A DNA stretch of 64,000 nucleotides from Cucumis sativus (GCF_000004075.3 NC_026660.2:30135498-30199497); one strand, 5' to 3'; positions 39,111 through 52,894 are shown, counted from the stretch's first letter. Numbers and translations: made by a program. Notes: generated by a model not told the origin, from the letters alone.

Positions 39111-40327
39111 AGATTCGTGGGCTAAAACTCGGTGGCGAGTAAATGAGTCACCGGAGGCTAGTAGCGTGGTCTGAGGTCAAGTACACACACGCCGCTGCCT
39201 ACAGCTCGCAACTGTTGGAGGCTCGCCGGACAAGGCTGGACAAGAGAGGCGGAGCGGCGGTTGCGTGAGGGTGTGAAGGGATGGAAGAAGCTGATGCGGG
39301 CACCCTCCTTTTTCAAAAATTTTGAATGCAAATAATTAGAAAAATTATCACACTTTTTAGTTTCCATTTTTTAGAGCTCATGAAATGGTCCATCTCGAGT
39401 CAGATCAACTTCTGATATTTCTTTAAACTATTAAAATTTTCCAACGATTGTTTTCCCTTTTCTAGGTACATCTTTATTATTAGATGGAGATTCTACCATT
39501 TTCTAAATCTACTCAGTTCTTATTTAATTTTTTTTTTCAAAAAAATTATTCCAATATTCTCAAATTTTACAATAACCCTTAACTAATTTTTTTCAGTCTT
39601 GTAAAAAAATTATAGATCTTAGTTCATCTGAACAAAAATTATTCATCAAAAACTTGAAATCTGAATTCATCTCGAGCAAAATTATAACGAAAAAGCCTAA
39701 AAGTTGATAAGTTAAGGATTTCTCAGTACAACTATTAGTGCTCTACAGGAAGCACATGTCAATTTAGTGCTCCCGAATGATGCACAACAAGTGGTGCTCA
39801 CGTAGGACACCTGCAAGGCACACTACCCGATAGACAAATCTAACAAATTCCCCCCAGTCCATTCTAAACATTTAACCAATCCATTCCTAATACAGTCCAA
39901 CTACACCACCATGTAATCATTCCAGTTTAACACACCTACAATCAACTTGCTTAATTATATCACAATATCAGTAAGTAGTAAAAACAACACATCAGACAAT
40001 CAAACTACATACATAACACCCTTCTCAATTCAAATACACTGTCTATACCTTGACATACCAATCACCCAATCTAAACGATAGTCAACATGATCATTTCTCT
40101 ATATATCAGTCAACCATACTATGCAGTTGTCGTCATGTCCACACACACACACACATATATATATATCAGTATACATTTATCAACAAGTCTACTTTTATAT
40201 ATATCAGTCAACCCTACTCAGTTCAAAATATCCATACAGTCAACATATTTCAAATCTAATTAAGAGTTCGGTAGTAGAAATCCCTTACTTCGATTTTATG
40301 CAAGATCCTTGGTCGAACTAATTACAA
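39111..40327. other. Helicase promoter and repeat-rich spacer
   Basis: The part to about 39300 is GC-richer and belongs to the helicase promoter. At 39622-39739 lies the second copy of the repeat found at 26957-27072. The stretch 39740-40320 (CTCTACAGGAAGCACATG onward) has no counterpart beside the truncated copy and may be an old LTR or other insertion; AC and AT runs occur at 40140-40168. No gene is supported. Confidence 0.5.
39622..39739. repeat. Second copy of the breakpoint repeat
   Basis: Matches 26957-27072 in the same orientation, sharing AAAAACTTGAAATCT, GAGCAAAATTATAACGA and TAAAAGTTGATAAGTTAAGG. In this copy the perfect inverted repeat has decayed by several substitutions. It lies about 590 bases left of the duplicated KH promoter segment. 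Confidence 0.7.
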
Positions 40328-42503
40328 ACATATATATTGAAATAATATTTTGTTGAGGTTGTCCACTAGTAACAATGTTTGTTTTGTACATATTGTTCAA
40401 CGTTTATGCTCGAGTTTTGTACTACAGTAACAAAAAGTTTTATAACGTAATCTAAAAGGAAAAGATCTCTCATGTTATATTTGAAAAAAAAAAACTCTAA
40501 TTACATACAATGGTTATCAGGTAAGTTTAGATTGTTTCTCAAATATATTCGATAGTTGTTTAAAATATGAACATGAGACAAAAAAAACTATAGTTTTATG
40601 TGAAATTAATTAGTTAATTAAGAGAGATCTTAAAGGGACACTGTGTTTTATTCTATTGTAAAATTAAAAACAAAGAAAGTGGTAACGACGATGTTTCAAC
40701 ACCGAGGTAAACTTTAATGTATATCAGGAGACTGTAGATGTACCTTTTCTAAATTACTATTTAACAACTATGACTCTACTAATTGACTACGTATATGTAC
40801 AACAAGGAGATTGTTAAGAAAACATTAGTAGTTTATAATCTATTATATTTGTATTTTGCTTTTGATTGTTTCATACCATGTATGATTATTTGTTAAGAAA
40901 ATTAATACAAAACGAAGAAAACGAAAATGACGGATAATAAATAAACTTATAGAATTAGATTAGTTAAACATGCAAATCACCCATAACTTATTGTTATATT
41001 AAATTGGCGGCGTGATGTATATTCGACTACAAGAGCAAACTAACTTGCCCCAAAACAATCATACAAATGCATTAAACTCGGCAAAATACAATATACTTTG
41101 AACAATTTTTAAGAGTATTCTACGGTGCTCTTAACCATCTGTCATTTCGATAATTGTTTTTTTCACAACAAAAGACGAACCAATCTCTGACTAGACATTC
41201 TTTAGCTACCACATCTATTTGGATCATCACACCCTTATAAAGCTCCATGAGATCACCAAGTACATATTCCATTGAAATCACAACATTCATTTTAATCAAA
41301 CCGTTATGGAAAATAATTAATCTACACAAAACCGAAGAAGAAATATTTCGGATTACTCCATGTCTAAGCCAAAAACTTATAATAACATTGAATGAACCCC
41401 TCGTTTTTTGTGCATAAATAAATAAAATTTAATTTAGAAGTCTACCTCGTTCAAATTATAAATTTCATACGACAATAAAAAAAACTAAATTTGAAAAGGA
41501 TGAATCAATATATTTATGAAAATAAATTAGAGTTCGATACAACTATTAGTTTACCGTCATCTTTAATTTGCACGACCTCTAACCCATTGTACAAAGTTGC
41601 AATGTCCAGTAGAACCCGTGGAATGCATAAGGTCTCGCAGCAGACGTCTTAAATTACAAAATTAATACAGGCCGTTCGATTTGAAATATCGTCCAGATAA
41701 CAACGAAAGGTCACAACATCTAACGGTCAAGATCACATTCTCGTGGATAACGTACTAGAAGTGACAAGTTTGGGGAACACTAGAACGAAATAAATACCGA
41801 AACAAAATACAAAGCGCGGTTCTTGAAAACCCTCGTAGTCTATCCTACCATCGCAGTATCGGCGGCCTTCTGTCTGTGGTGGTGCAGCTACTTGTTTATT
41901 CGCTGAGGTACTTTTCTTCCATGCATCTTTTCTCTTTATCCCTGATATTAACGGTGCGTCAAGCTGTTTCTCTGGATTGGGGTTTTATTTTTGCATTCCC
42001 TTCACCCCAAGAATGCAAGTTTAGGAACATTCTAATGTTTTTTTTCTCAATATTTAGTCGCTATTTAACCAGTGTTTTACCGCTAAACGATTCATTGAAC
42101 TATCTTGGTTCTGGTGGAAACCCTAATTTTTCTTTCAAACTGGGAATGAGTTGAAATGCTATCGACTAGGTTGCGGTTGTGACTCGGTCGAAGACTTCCA
42201 CGTTTTCGTAAGTTTCCATAAAATTAGGGCTTTTTTCCTCGTCAATTTTTGTACTCGGTGCTTACATTTCATTATACAATCGAGCTTCACAGTGTCTTGC
42301 TCTGTGCGTATCTCGCTCTTTCTCTTTTGATGGTGTGGGGGGAGGGTAGGTTGCTTGAGGAACTAGACTGGTGATTAGGATCGAATATGATGTTTTTTAT
42401 ATTTTTTTTCATGTAATAAGTGAAAGAAATCTCGATTGAGTGTATTTTCAGAATATTGTTCATTTTATTTTTTTTGCGACTGCAGATAAATTGAAATTTT
42501 AAA
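40328..42503 (+). promoter_or_regulatory. Promoter and 5' leader of the KH gene (intact duplicate)
   Basis: Same-orientation counterpart of 24918-26783. It keeps about 130 extra bases near 41058-41190 and two leader segments that the truncated copy lacks. A strong donor TTTTCGTAAGT lies at 42208 and an acceptor ACTGCAG ends at 42485, giving a 278-base leader intron; 18 bases of leader then run to the ATG at 42504. The transcript start is probably near 41830-41900, within a block conserved between both copies. Confidence 0.6.
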
Positions 42504-45500
42504 ATGGTGAGTGGGAAGCGACCTTATGGTCAGAGGGACTATAATGGAGACAATAAGGGGTACAAGAGACGGATTACTGAACAAGATGACTGGGTTAGTG
42601 ATGAACTTGTTGTTTACCGAATACTTTGCCCCGATGAGGTCATTGGAAGTGTTATTGGCAAGAGTGGGAAAGTGATAAACTCAATAAGGCAAGAAACGAG
42701 GGCAAAGATTAAGGTGGTTGATCCATTTCCTGGTGCTAAGGACCGTGTTATAACAATATTCTGCTTTGTTAAGGATAAGGAGGATGTGGAAGTTGATGAC
42801 GAGTTCAATGACAGACAAACATTATGTGCAGCTCAAGATGCTCTTCTTAAAGTTCATGCTGCCATTGCTAATGCACTGGCTTCTGCTGGAGATTTAGACC
42901 GGAAACAGAGGGATAAAGAACAATGCCAAATTCTTATCCCTTCAAGCCAGTCTGCTAATGTCATTGGTAAAGCAGGATCGACTATAAAAAAGCTTAGAAG
43001 CAAGACGAGGACCAGTATAAAAATCAGCCCCAAAGATGCCACTGATCCAATTCATTCGTGTGCCATGGATTTTGACAATTTTGCTGTGGTATGTATATAT
43101 TGCTCCCATTCAAACTTTATTTAATATCATTTTTTACTGTTGATATCATGCACCTCCCATCCACATGATATTTTTGTTTTTTTCCATGTGTATTAATTAA
43201 CCATCAGCATGGAATGTTCACGGCAGAAAGTTAAACAAATCAAAGCCTATTATTGTCTACTATGAAAAAGCCTATTATTGTCATCATGCTTTACAGGTAC
43301 CAGCATTGTCTACAATTGGGAGCCTGAGAACTTAACTGGGCTTTATAACTACATCTTTTTGGTGTGTGCTTGTGTGTAAATAAAAAAAACCATTCGTTAG
43401 TATTTAAAACCATGCCAAAAATGATGATATTATGTTATGTCAATACCCATATTTTCTAAGCTCGTAAAGTTGCAGAAGACTGGGTTTATTGCACATGCCT
43501 TTCTTTACCTCTCAATATTTTGAGGTGAAAATTCTGGGTACCTCTGTGTTGTTTGGTTTATCTTTTGAAGACTATATGCCTAAGGAGTTCTTCAACTTAT
43601 CAATAGACCTTGTACTCTTCTTGGTATCTAGGTGGGTAGTTAGTCATCAGTTTTCAGTGTAAAATGGAAATAATCACCAGTGCTTCCAATGATCTAGAGA
43701 TATATGACTTGGTGGATTTAAAATGTTTTTGTTACTTGAAATCAAGTAATTCATGTGGATGGTTTGACTGCCAAAAGTTCATCGTGCATTTGTCTTCTAG
43801 TTCTTATTATCTGACTCTCGATCAACTTATAGATTCTTAACTTTCTGAGAAACAGGTCTCAAAGAACCAATGTGTTTTGTTAACTTTCCCATCTAAATAG
43901 CACTTTAGAAAGCTATAATGAGATATATATCAAATCCTGAATGAACGTTGACTCTCTGTTTCTGTTTCTTTTCAACAATTTTGTGGTGTTGTTTGCTGAT
44001 CAACAACACCAACTTGCTTTTGTTTCTTTTGAGTAGATAGCTGGAGAACCTGAGGGAGTAAGACGGGCATTGTTTGCAATATCTTCAATTATGTATAAGT
44101 TCCCTCCCAGAGAAGAGATTCCTCTCGATACAAATGTAAACGAAGCCCCTCCTAATATAATTATCCCATCCGATGTTCCTCTGTATTCAGCAGGAGGGCT
44201 ATATCCAAGTGCAGATCCCATTCTTCCTCCCAGATCTATTCCACCAATGCTTGGTGCTCAACATGTTCAGGATCTTCACGATTACCCTGAAAGTGGGAAT
44301 GCATGGCCTCTCTATTCATCTTCTCTTCCTGTGGTTCCTGGTGGTATTAGTGGTCATCCTCCATCGGAGGAGTTGGTGGTTAGAGTATTATGCCCCTTTG
44401 ATAACATTGGCCGTGTCATTGGTAAAGGTGGGGGTACCATTAAAAGCATAAGGCAAGCTAGCGGTGCTCGTGTAGAGGTTGATGACACCAAGCGTGATTG
44501 TGATGAATGCATTATTACTATCTCGTCATTTGAGGTACTATTTCTTCTTTCACAAAAGGCAAGAAGAAGAGTTCTGCTCCAGTGCCTTAAATTTCTTTGT
44601 AGTTCTTTATATCATTTTGAAGGAGGTTTTATTTGCAGAGTTGGGAATTAAATAAAAAAATGAATTTGTGCGTTGTATAAAGGTTGGAATTTTAGAAGTG
44701 TTCTTCCTAGTCCACAATATGAACATGGAAACTGGCTTTCTTTGCACCCGAAGTAGTAGTGCTTCGATAATACATTTCTATTGCAAAAAAGAAAATAAAA
44801 ACTCCTGCTCACTTTGTACTGTACCCTTTATTTTATTTGAAACATTGGCTTCGAGCCATCCAACAATTTGTATCATGTTATTTAACTTGCTTAATGTATG
44901 TGAAGATTTACTTAGCGTTTGGTTCTTTTAATTGCAATTCTTATTCATGCTGGAGCTGGTTATTTATTTTAACCAATACATTAACGATGCTGTTTTTTAA
45001 ATGTATTTTTCCAGTCCTTGGATGATCTGAAATCAATGGCTGTTGAAACTGTGTTATTGCTGCAAGAGAAGATTAATGATGATGAAGGTGGTACGGTGAT
45101 TATGAGACTACTTATTCCATCTAAAGTTATTGGTTGTATTATAGGAAAAAGTGGTTCAATCATTAATGAGATTCGGAAGTCAACTAGAGCTGATATCCGT
45201 ATTTCTAAGGGCGACAAACTTAAGTGTGCTTCTTCCAGTGATGAACTTGTTGAGGTTTGCTTTACTAATCTTAATTAGTGCTGAATGCTGAATGCAGTAT
45301 TGCTTGCACCACACTTCTGATTTTGAATGTATTTTTGCAGGTAACTGGTAAAGTTGGCTGTGTGAGAGATGCATTGGTCCAGATTGTGTTGAGGCTTCGT
45401 GATGATGCTTTGAAAGAGAGGGATGTTGGTCATAACTCTGCTATTGTTACTGATTCAATGTACTCATCAGGTTCCAGTTTTTCAATGCCATCTGTCTTGC

Positions 45501-47292
45501 CTTCTGTTTCTCCTGGGGCTCCACCAATGGGCTATGATCAGAGGGCTGAAAGTGGGAGTGGATTAGGCGTTCTCTCTTCAAGTGGCCTATATGGATCTGG
45601 ATCACTGTCGGTAGGTGTTGTAAGCGAACTTTTAATATTGTGGGATATAAGTACTTTTTTTTCTTATGCAAACAGTTATATAGTTGCTACTCAGGCCTTT
45701 TTGGAAAAACAAACTTGTTTTGTACCGAAGAGATGATGAGGTCAACATTTGTCATATTGTGATGTTTGAGGGAGGCAGACAGCTTCAACTTTTATTTTTT
45801 GTATCTGTGTGTATATCTTCTTTTTTTTTTGGGGGGGGGGGGGGGGGGTGTTTGATAATTTAGTACGGTTATCTGTGGTGTATATCTTTCTGGTGATAAT
45901 GAAGGGAATTTCTTTCTTATTTTCTGTTATTTTCTTCCATATTAAAACCTTTTTCTGTTCTTGTATCAGATGGGAGACAATGGGTATGGATACATGTCCT
46001 CATATTCATCCAAGTTGTATGGAGGGTATGTACCTTATTTTATTTTAGAATGCAAATTGTTTGCTTTATTTATATCGATTAGTAACCATCGTTTTTACAT
46101 TTATTGTTTTCATTACAGGCTGCCTCCTCCATCTTCTCTCGAGATGTTGATCCCAGCAAATGCAGCTGGTAAAGTAATTGGAAAAGGAGGGGCTAATATC
46201 GCCAACATTAGGAAGGTTGGTTTGTTGTTGTCTACATTTCATTATTATTGATTGCTTTTCTATGACTTTTTTATGTGGACATGTTTTGTATGTTCAAGTT
46301 TAATTTTTTTTAATAGCATATTTCCTACTCTGATGGTCAATTGGAGAACAGTTCTAACATCACACCAGATATATGTCATGTATGATGAAAAATTTAAAGG
46401 ATTCCGAGTCTACTTGGATAGTGTTTATTCTCCAATTTCCACTTTTAGGTTTTAGATCTTCTTAGGGAGTATATGTGAACTTTTTCCCTTTCTGTTTGTA
46501 AGGGTCTGTTTGGCCAAGGGTTTTGGAAGTAGGAGTAGGAAAGTATGGAGTTATGAACTCCACCCTTGTTTGTCTCAAAGAGTTAGCAGAGGCCACTGGT
46601 AAAAAAACATCAATTTTATACCTTATCAACTCCGTACACCATGGGCCCCTAAAGTTCACAACTCCTCAGTAGTTTGTACTATTCTACTCCTTACCCCAAA
46701 CACCCCCGAGCTCTATCCAAGAAGTAGAGATATGGCATAAATTGATAGGTATCGTGAACTAAGTTCAGTAAAGCTATTAGTATGGAAGGATGCTAGTTTT
46801 TACAGACCTTACATCATTACAGTAGTATGCTTGAAAGATTGAAATATGTAAATATATAATAAACGTGCTTTAGTAATACCTAAATTTGTGTTCTCTGTTT
46901 TATTAGTGTCTTAATGTCAGAAAATAGCCTTTTCTCTTCTCCAAGACATGTATCCTGTTTACTGTCTTTGGATATTTCTTAGACTTTAGATTGTTTGCAA
47001 GAAACCTTGGGACTGATGAAACACTTTTATTGCCATAGGTAAGTTCAATGGTCTAAAACTTTTAATGATATTGACAATTATACATACTGATGGTTATTCT
47101 TTTGTTATGAGGCTCTTTTGAGTAATGAGAATATAACACTCTTGCTTGTTTGTTGTTCAGATATCTGGAGCGTTGATAGAGATCTCAGACTCTAAGTCAT
47201 CTAGAGGTGATCGCATTGCTCTTATATCTGGTACATCTGAACAGAAGCGCACGGCTGAAAACTTGATTCAGGCGTTTATAATGGCTACATGA
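42504..47292 (+). CDS. Five-KH-domain RNA-binding protein (HEN4/At4g18375-like)
   Basis: Seven coding exons, 42504-43088, 44037-44534, 45015-45254, 45341-45610, 45970-46025, 46119-46215 and 47161-47292, join in frame to 625 residues. Five KH domains are marked by GXXG loops: GKSG at 52-55, GKAG at 155-158, GKGG at 324-327, GKSG at 405-408 and GKGG at 571-574. KH domains bind short single-stranded RNA; plant relatives (HEN4, FLK, PEPPER, RCF3) act in the nucleus in pre-mRNA processing, flowering and stress. Between KH2 and KH3 is a Pro-rich spacer, and between KH4 and KH5 a Ser/Gly-rich spacer, as in the family. The N-terminus MVSGKRPYGQRDY is basic and disordered. Its promoter and first exon have a truncated copy 15.7 kb upstream. 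The target RNAs are unknown. Confidence 0.95.
45820..45848. repeat. T run followed by an 18-base G run in a KH-gene intron
   Basis: About ten T residues run directly into 18 G residues at 45831-45848, in the intron before the exon at 45970. Such homopolymers are prone to length error in sequencing. The stretch is well clear of splice sites. Confidence 0.85.
46502..46708. mobile_element. Probable hAT-like MITE in the last KH-gene intron
   Basis: About 207 bases bounded by imperfect inverted ends: GGGTCTGTTTGGCCAAGGG on the left, and on the right CTTACCCCAAACACCCCCG, whose complement reads CGGGGGTGTTTGGGGTAAG. Subterminal GTAGGAGTAGGAAAGT also pairs with the complement of ATTCTACTCC. This design is typical of small nonautonomous hAT elements in plants. 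A clear 8-base target duplication is not seen, so edges and family are uncertain. Confidence 0.55.
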
Positions 47293-50200
47293 GAAGAAAG
47301 ATGACTTTTTTTGGAGGTTACTAGATGAAAATCTTCCATATCTCATCATCCTCTGTAGATCTCCCTAGGTTCAGTTCTGGAGATGGGTACTTCTTTTAGC
47401 CTTCAAATTCTTCAGTTTTTTCCCATTAAATGTGCACCAGGATGAAGTGGGAGGATCTACAGCAGGTTCATATCTAGGGTTCCTAGAGCTTTTGTTTCTT
47501 AATCTATTCTTCTGTGGATTCTTAGAACTTTTAGGATCTTTCCTTTCATACTTGTATGTCTGGCCTTGTCTTTTATCAGTTGGGAGTTCTCATTTCCAAT
47601 GCTGTCATACTCACATTATATGATGATTATGCCAGATGAGTTCCAGGATGGTCATTATTCTCAATCTTATAACTGTGTACAATATTTTTCTGTCCATTCT
47701 ATCTCCTACTCATTTTCTTGGTGGACGAAGTTTTCAATCATTGATCATTATTCTCAATGCAGTTGGTGTTGCTCTTGCCTATGATAGTGCTTTATAACTA
47801 TTACAGTGCACCTCAAGAGAAGAGATCGTTTCCAGAACTTAACTAAAGTAATCATCAAAGAAGTTTCTCTTTTGATTCCTTGCTCTGTACTTCATGTCAT
47901 GACTCCTAAATTGTTAGTAGGTTGGTGCCAAATAGCATCATAAATTCTGTGTTTTTTTGCCTCTGATATTATGCCTTCTCTGATGCCCTTTATTAATAGT
48001 CAACAGTGAAATTTTCCAAAATACATGAACTGTAGAGCTGGGTCTGAAATTCCTTGGACATATAAGATTAGCTTCAGATTGAGAAAGTTCATTCCACGAA
48101 TACTGATTCCCTAATAATATGCTCACTCCATTTTCTTGAGAGAACAATTTTGAGAGCATTCTCATTTGGAGGAGCATGGGGGTTTGTTGCTCTTCACTTC
48201 TGGTGGAAAGTTTCGTTCAGTGTCTTAGATGATTCAACAGAGAAAGGTCTGTCATGAGTTCTATTTTCTACACTAAGTTAATGCAATTATCTGGTTCTTT
48301 TTATTACTCCGTATACACAAAATAAGGGTTTTTTTGCTGTGAGATTTTTATAAAGAAAACTATTTTTAAAGTGTTCTTCACCATGTTCTCAAAGTTGTAT
48401 TTTGGAAGGATCTCTTCTTTGTTTTAATCAATTTTCATAACTAAGAACAAAATAAAGCTTTTTATAGTTTTTACAGTTTTTTTTATCAGAAACAAAAATA
48501 CATTCCAAACAGAAAAAAACAATCCATTAATGATGTTTTTCACACATAAAAGCACGTGTATTCTTGATTTTTACCTTTCAAAAAGATAACTTTTGTTTTC
48601 AACCAATGATTAGTTCTAATTGTTGAACGAGGTTATAGCTAGTTGTGAAAGTTCAGAGTTCTTTCAAAGGAAAAAAAATATCATCAAGGGGTTTAGAATG
48701 ATGATGCCTTTCTGCCCTTGTTTTCAATTCCTTCTGTAATCAATCTACTGTAGTGCTCATGTAGTGTTTTCTTTGTGTTATCTCTCTTTCCTGTTCTCTT
48801 ATGTCTACTTTATTCTCATAACATCATTTCATTTTCTAGCCAATAAAATCTTCTAATTTCTAAAAGAGATTTTGTGAAGAACGGGTGGTTAGGCTTACTC
48901 CTTTAGTGTTTTTAAGAGATTCTATAAGATGTTTCCATGGTCTAAATCATCTTGTGTTGATTCTGTAATCCTTTCTGAGAAATTTTTCCTCTGAGGAGGT
49001 TGTTTAGCATTCATATTGATGTCATGCAAATGAATTATATGAATACATGTGAGTAAGCCCAACCATTTTAAGTTTGAAGTATCTCCCTCTTTTATCGAAG
49101 ATCATGGCATAATGGCTTCTGTTGACTTGATTCTAAGAAATGATCCCATTAATGATTGGCAAATGTGTTCCCAACCATCTACCATTAGAGCAACGAAGTC
49201 CTATTTTGATGTTAGGTTCCATCTTACCCTAAACTGATCACTGTTCACTGTGACTTAAAACGATGGGATTTTCCCACCCTCTCATATGTTTTCTAGTGCA
49301 TGATCCACTATTTTTGTACATTCCTGAAGTTGATAATCATTAAGACCAATAGGCCGTTTTTCAGTTGCAGTTGATGGCGTAATTCTTGCAGATTTTGTTC
49401 CATGTTAAAATTAGGATGTCTGCTATTATGCCCTAGACTATTAGGATATTCCAGTGCTTTATACAGATAGTTCTGCGATGCCAGATTCTTTTCTGTTTGG
49501 TATCTTAGCTCTTCATTCAGTTATTTTCCTTTACCAATCCAACATAAATATAAACTTCAGCAGTGGGAACTTGGCAAAATTGTCTAATTTCAATGATTCT
49601 GTTTGCCAATCTACTTCCCTTTGTTGTATGGTGGGTTTTCCTTTATAAGTCAACTAGTAGCCTCATAATTATAGCTGGCCTCGTAGCAGTCAACTAGTAG
49701 CCTCACAAGTATAGCTGGCCTCGTAACGGTCAACTAGTAGCCTCGCAAGCATAACTGGCCTTTGTTACACTTATCTTTTAGTTTTCTACTGGACGGAATC
49801 ACCGGCTTACAGTGTCATTTGTGGGCTAGGTATGTTTTTTGGTTTTTCATTAACAAACCTCTAGTTGTGTTGCTAGGCCCTGCCGTTTATTATTCCTTAT
49901 ATTTGTGGCTAGAATCCCGATTCTTGTTCGGAGTAATACCCCAAGGTTGGCTTTACTCTTATTGTGCTCCTCTAATATGAAGGAAATAGAAAGTTTTGTG
50001 AAGTAGGATGACAATGGATGACAGTGAACAACGTAGCATTAGAAAAACGTATGTAGCAAAATATAGTCATGAATAACCTTATGGTAGTTAGATCCGTTGC
50101 GAATACTTGGTTTTGATCTCATCATCAAAGATAATTTGTTGTGGGGTTTTTTGTTTCTTAAATTATGAAGTTAATGTAATCATTATTTTTTTTAAGGCTG

Positions 50201-52887
50201 AAATTGCCCACTTTGTATTTGATTCAAGGATAAGGAAAGAGGAATGATCATCTTTGAATTTGTTTTTTTGTAGTTTGGAGGGATTTCTTTGCATTTGTAA
50301 GAAATCACTAATTGAATAGTTTCTAGATATCGTTGAAAGTGTCGTCTCTGTTTAACTAATTTTGATAGTAACTTACCTTTTACAGATAAAAACAAAAATC
50401 TTCTATATCTCTCATGTTAAAGCTGATTGTGTATTGTTGCAATTTTTGAATACAACGCTTTTGAACTCGTGTCTGAGTTATGAATTGTGTTTGACAATCA
50501 TTTGATTTTTGCTTTTAGTTCTTGAAAATTAACTATGTTTTCTCCCAATTTGTTATATCTTTCTTGGGTAGCCAATTTCGAAAATAGAAAATAAAAAAGT
50601 ATATTTTTTAGTTCCCAAAACAATGTTTTTGTAAAAAAAGTAGATTTATGAGGTCAATTTTTAAGAATCACATGAAATGGTTAGCAAACAAAACTAATGG
50701 ACGTGAAACGCAAAGTACCGATTCAGCTTCCAAAGAATAGGGAAATTATGCAAAGAGAGGAGTAAGTTGGTCCAGCTTACTACTTTTCCTTGACATTTTC
50801 GGGACCATTCGTCTTGGTTGGTTTGCACTTGTGCCTAGAACATTATTCTACCAAGTTCATTTATATTTCAATAAATTCTGCTCTCTTTAAGAATTTGATT
50901 CGATGAATCTTATCTCTTTATCAAAATAATATCAAATTCTGTTTTTTACCCTATATTTTCATTCATATTCTCTTTTAGAAAACGAAAACGATAAAGAAAA
51001 ATAATTGTTAGTTATCAGTTTTTGGCCAAATAAGAAAAAACATACTTTTCTCAAATTACTTTATCATTAATAATAATAAAAAAAATGGTCTTCTTGGACA
51101 GATGATTTATTTTGAAATGCTATTAATTACACATTCAAATTCTCAACTTATGAACAAAAATAAATAATTAAATTCAATTACAATTCTAAAGTTGAAGATT
51201 GAATTCTTAATTTTTAGAAAAGAAAGTCATTGAGTCAAGTTCATAAATCAATATTTCTTTTTCTATAGTATCAATATCTTTTGGTTTAATTTCTTATTAA
51301 TGATCTAATAAAAAAGTTTCTTGCTAAATTACTGAGTAATTTGGTATAGTACGTGAAGAAAATAAATAAAAAGAAGAGAAGGAAGAAGAAAAGGTTTAAT
51401 TAGAATTTGGTGGTTAAGGCCTAAGGGTTTGTTCAATAATTGGAAGCTTTAATGGCTGTCTCTATGCGTGTGGGTCAGCACGTGTCTATTCCTCTTTCAT
51501 CAATTTATGCATGGGCCCCACAACCATTCATTTCCTTCTTATTTTACCTTTCCTTATTTATTCTTTCTTCATTTCCTTTTATATGTCTATTTTTGTTATT
51601 CCCTTTTCTCTTTTTTTTTATCTAATTATTATTCAATAAATGCTTTGATCAAACTCTGTCCTAAAATATAATTTCTTCTTTTTTTTTTTTGAAATTTTAT
51701 TGTTATACAATCTGGGTAGTAGATGAGTTGAGCTTATATTGACAAAATATAAAAATTTTAATCAACCCAATTTCTTTTTTTTTTAAAAAAAAAAAGATTA
51801 AGAACAACAAATAATAGTGGATGAAAAAAAAAAGTAAGGGAGAAAGCTATTTTAATTAAGAGGTTGGTTGAGAATATAAATTGTATAGGATAAATTTTAT
51901 TTTGAATAAAAATTGTATACTTGCAATTTGAATGTGTATTATTATTAGTAATAATAGGGCCAAATAGAATGTCACACAGTTTGGAGTTTGGAAACAAACA
52001 CACACACTATGTTCTCTATCAATTTGTCTCTCAATTCTCTAATCTTTTAAAATAATATTTAGTTAGATCTAATCCACCATAGTTTGTCACATCTCCCTTT
52101 TATTAATATGAAAGTTAATAATGATGTAATAAAGTGGGTGCAGCTTTGGATTTGTAATTTTAACACATTTGAGGTCATCTCTTGGTTGATCCAAAGCATT
52201 TATTGGTAATTTAGTTAAATTAGTTGTGGCTCTAATCTATACTTCTTAATTACATATTCCATTACCTACTCTACCTTCCAATTATAAATAATAAAAATCC
52301 TCAAAGCTTTTCTATAAATAAAGATGATAAGCACTCAATAATTACAATAAATATTTTATTCACTAAGTTAGACAAACATTAGTTGACATTTAATTCAATT
52401 AGCTTAGGTAATTAAAAATGTTACTTTACAATCTTATATTTTCCTCCTCAAAGAAAAAAAAAAAAAAAAAAGAGAGAAGAGAAATTGTAGAATGAGCTCT
52501 CTCTCTCAAAAACAAAGAAAAGAATAATAAAAAAGAGGGATAAGGAATACATTATGCCTTCTTTTATTTATGCTTTCCTTTTTTTTTTTTTCTTCCTTTT
52601 AGTTGATTCAAATATAAGATGATAATAAATATAAATTAAATTACAAATGATTATGGTAAAGTTTATATAAATGTATTAGGTTGTTTAATTAAATTTGAAT
52701 GTGGTAAAAGGTTTAGTTTAATTAAGATTATAATCATATAGTATAGTTTAGGGGTGGTTTTTGTAATTAGGTAAAAGAAAATGGGTGGTTTTTATAATAA
52801 TGATTTTTATGAGTCCGAAAGGACAAAATCGTGGATCCATCTCATCCCACCATTTTCTATCTCTCTCTCTCTCTTTTCTCTTTGACC
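47293..52887. other. KH-gene 3' flank and intergenic region
   Basis: The first several hundred bases are likely KH-gene 3' UTR. From about 47.4 to 50 kb the DNA is less AT-rich and may be decayed transposon or old gene sequence, but no domain can be read on either strand. From 50 to 52.9 kb it is AT-rich with A/T runs and the F-box promoter. No gene is supported; a 40-base tandem repeat at 49649-49760 is listed separately. Confidence 0.5.
49649..49760. repeat. 40-bp tandem repeat, nearly three copies
   Basis: Units start at 49649, 49689 and 49729 with GTCAACTAGTAGCCTC and end in TATAGCTGGCC plus TCGTA. The period is exactly 40, with few differences; the third copy stops after AACTGGCC. A young minisatellite with no visible function. 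Confidence 0.9.
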
Positions 52888-52894
52888 TATAAAA
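52888..52894 (+). promoter_or_regulatory. Candidate TATA box of the F-box gene
   Basis: TATAAAA follows a CT-rich block and precedes a 5' leader of about 150 bases that ends at the ATG at 53077. Sequence and spacing suit a plant core promoter. Confidence 0.6.

Noticed and set aside
49649..49760. CRISPR-like direct repeats
   Set aside because: Repeats are head to tail without unique spacers, in a plant nuclear context; a minisatellite explains them.
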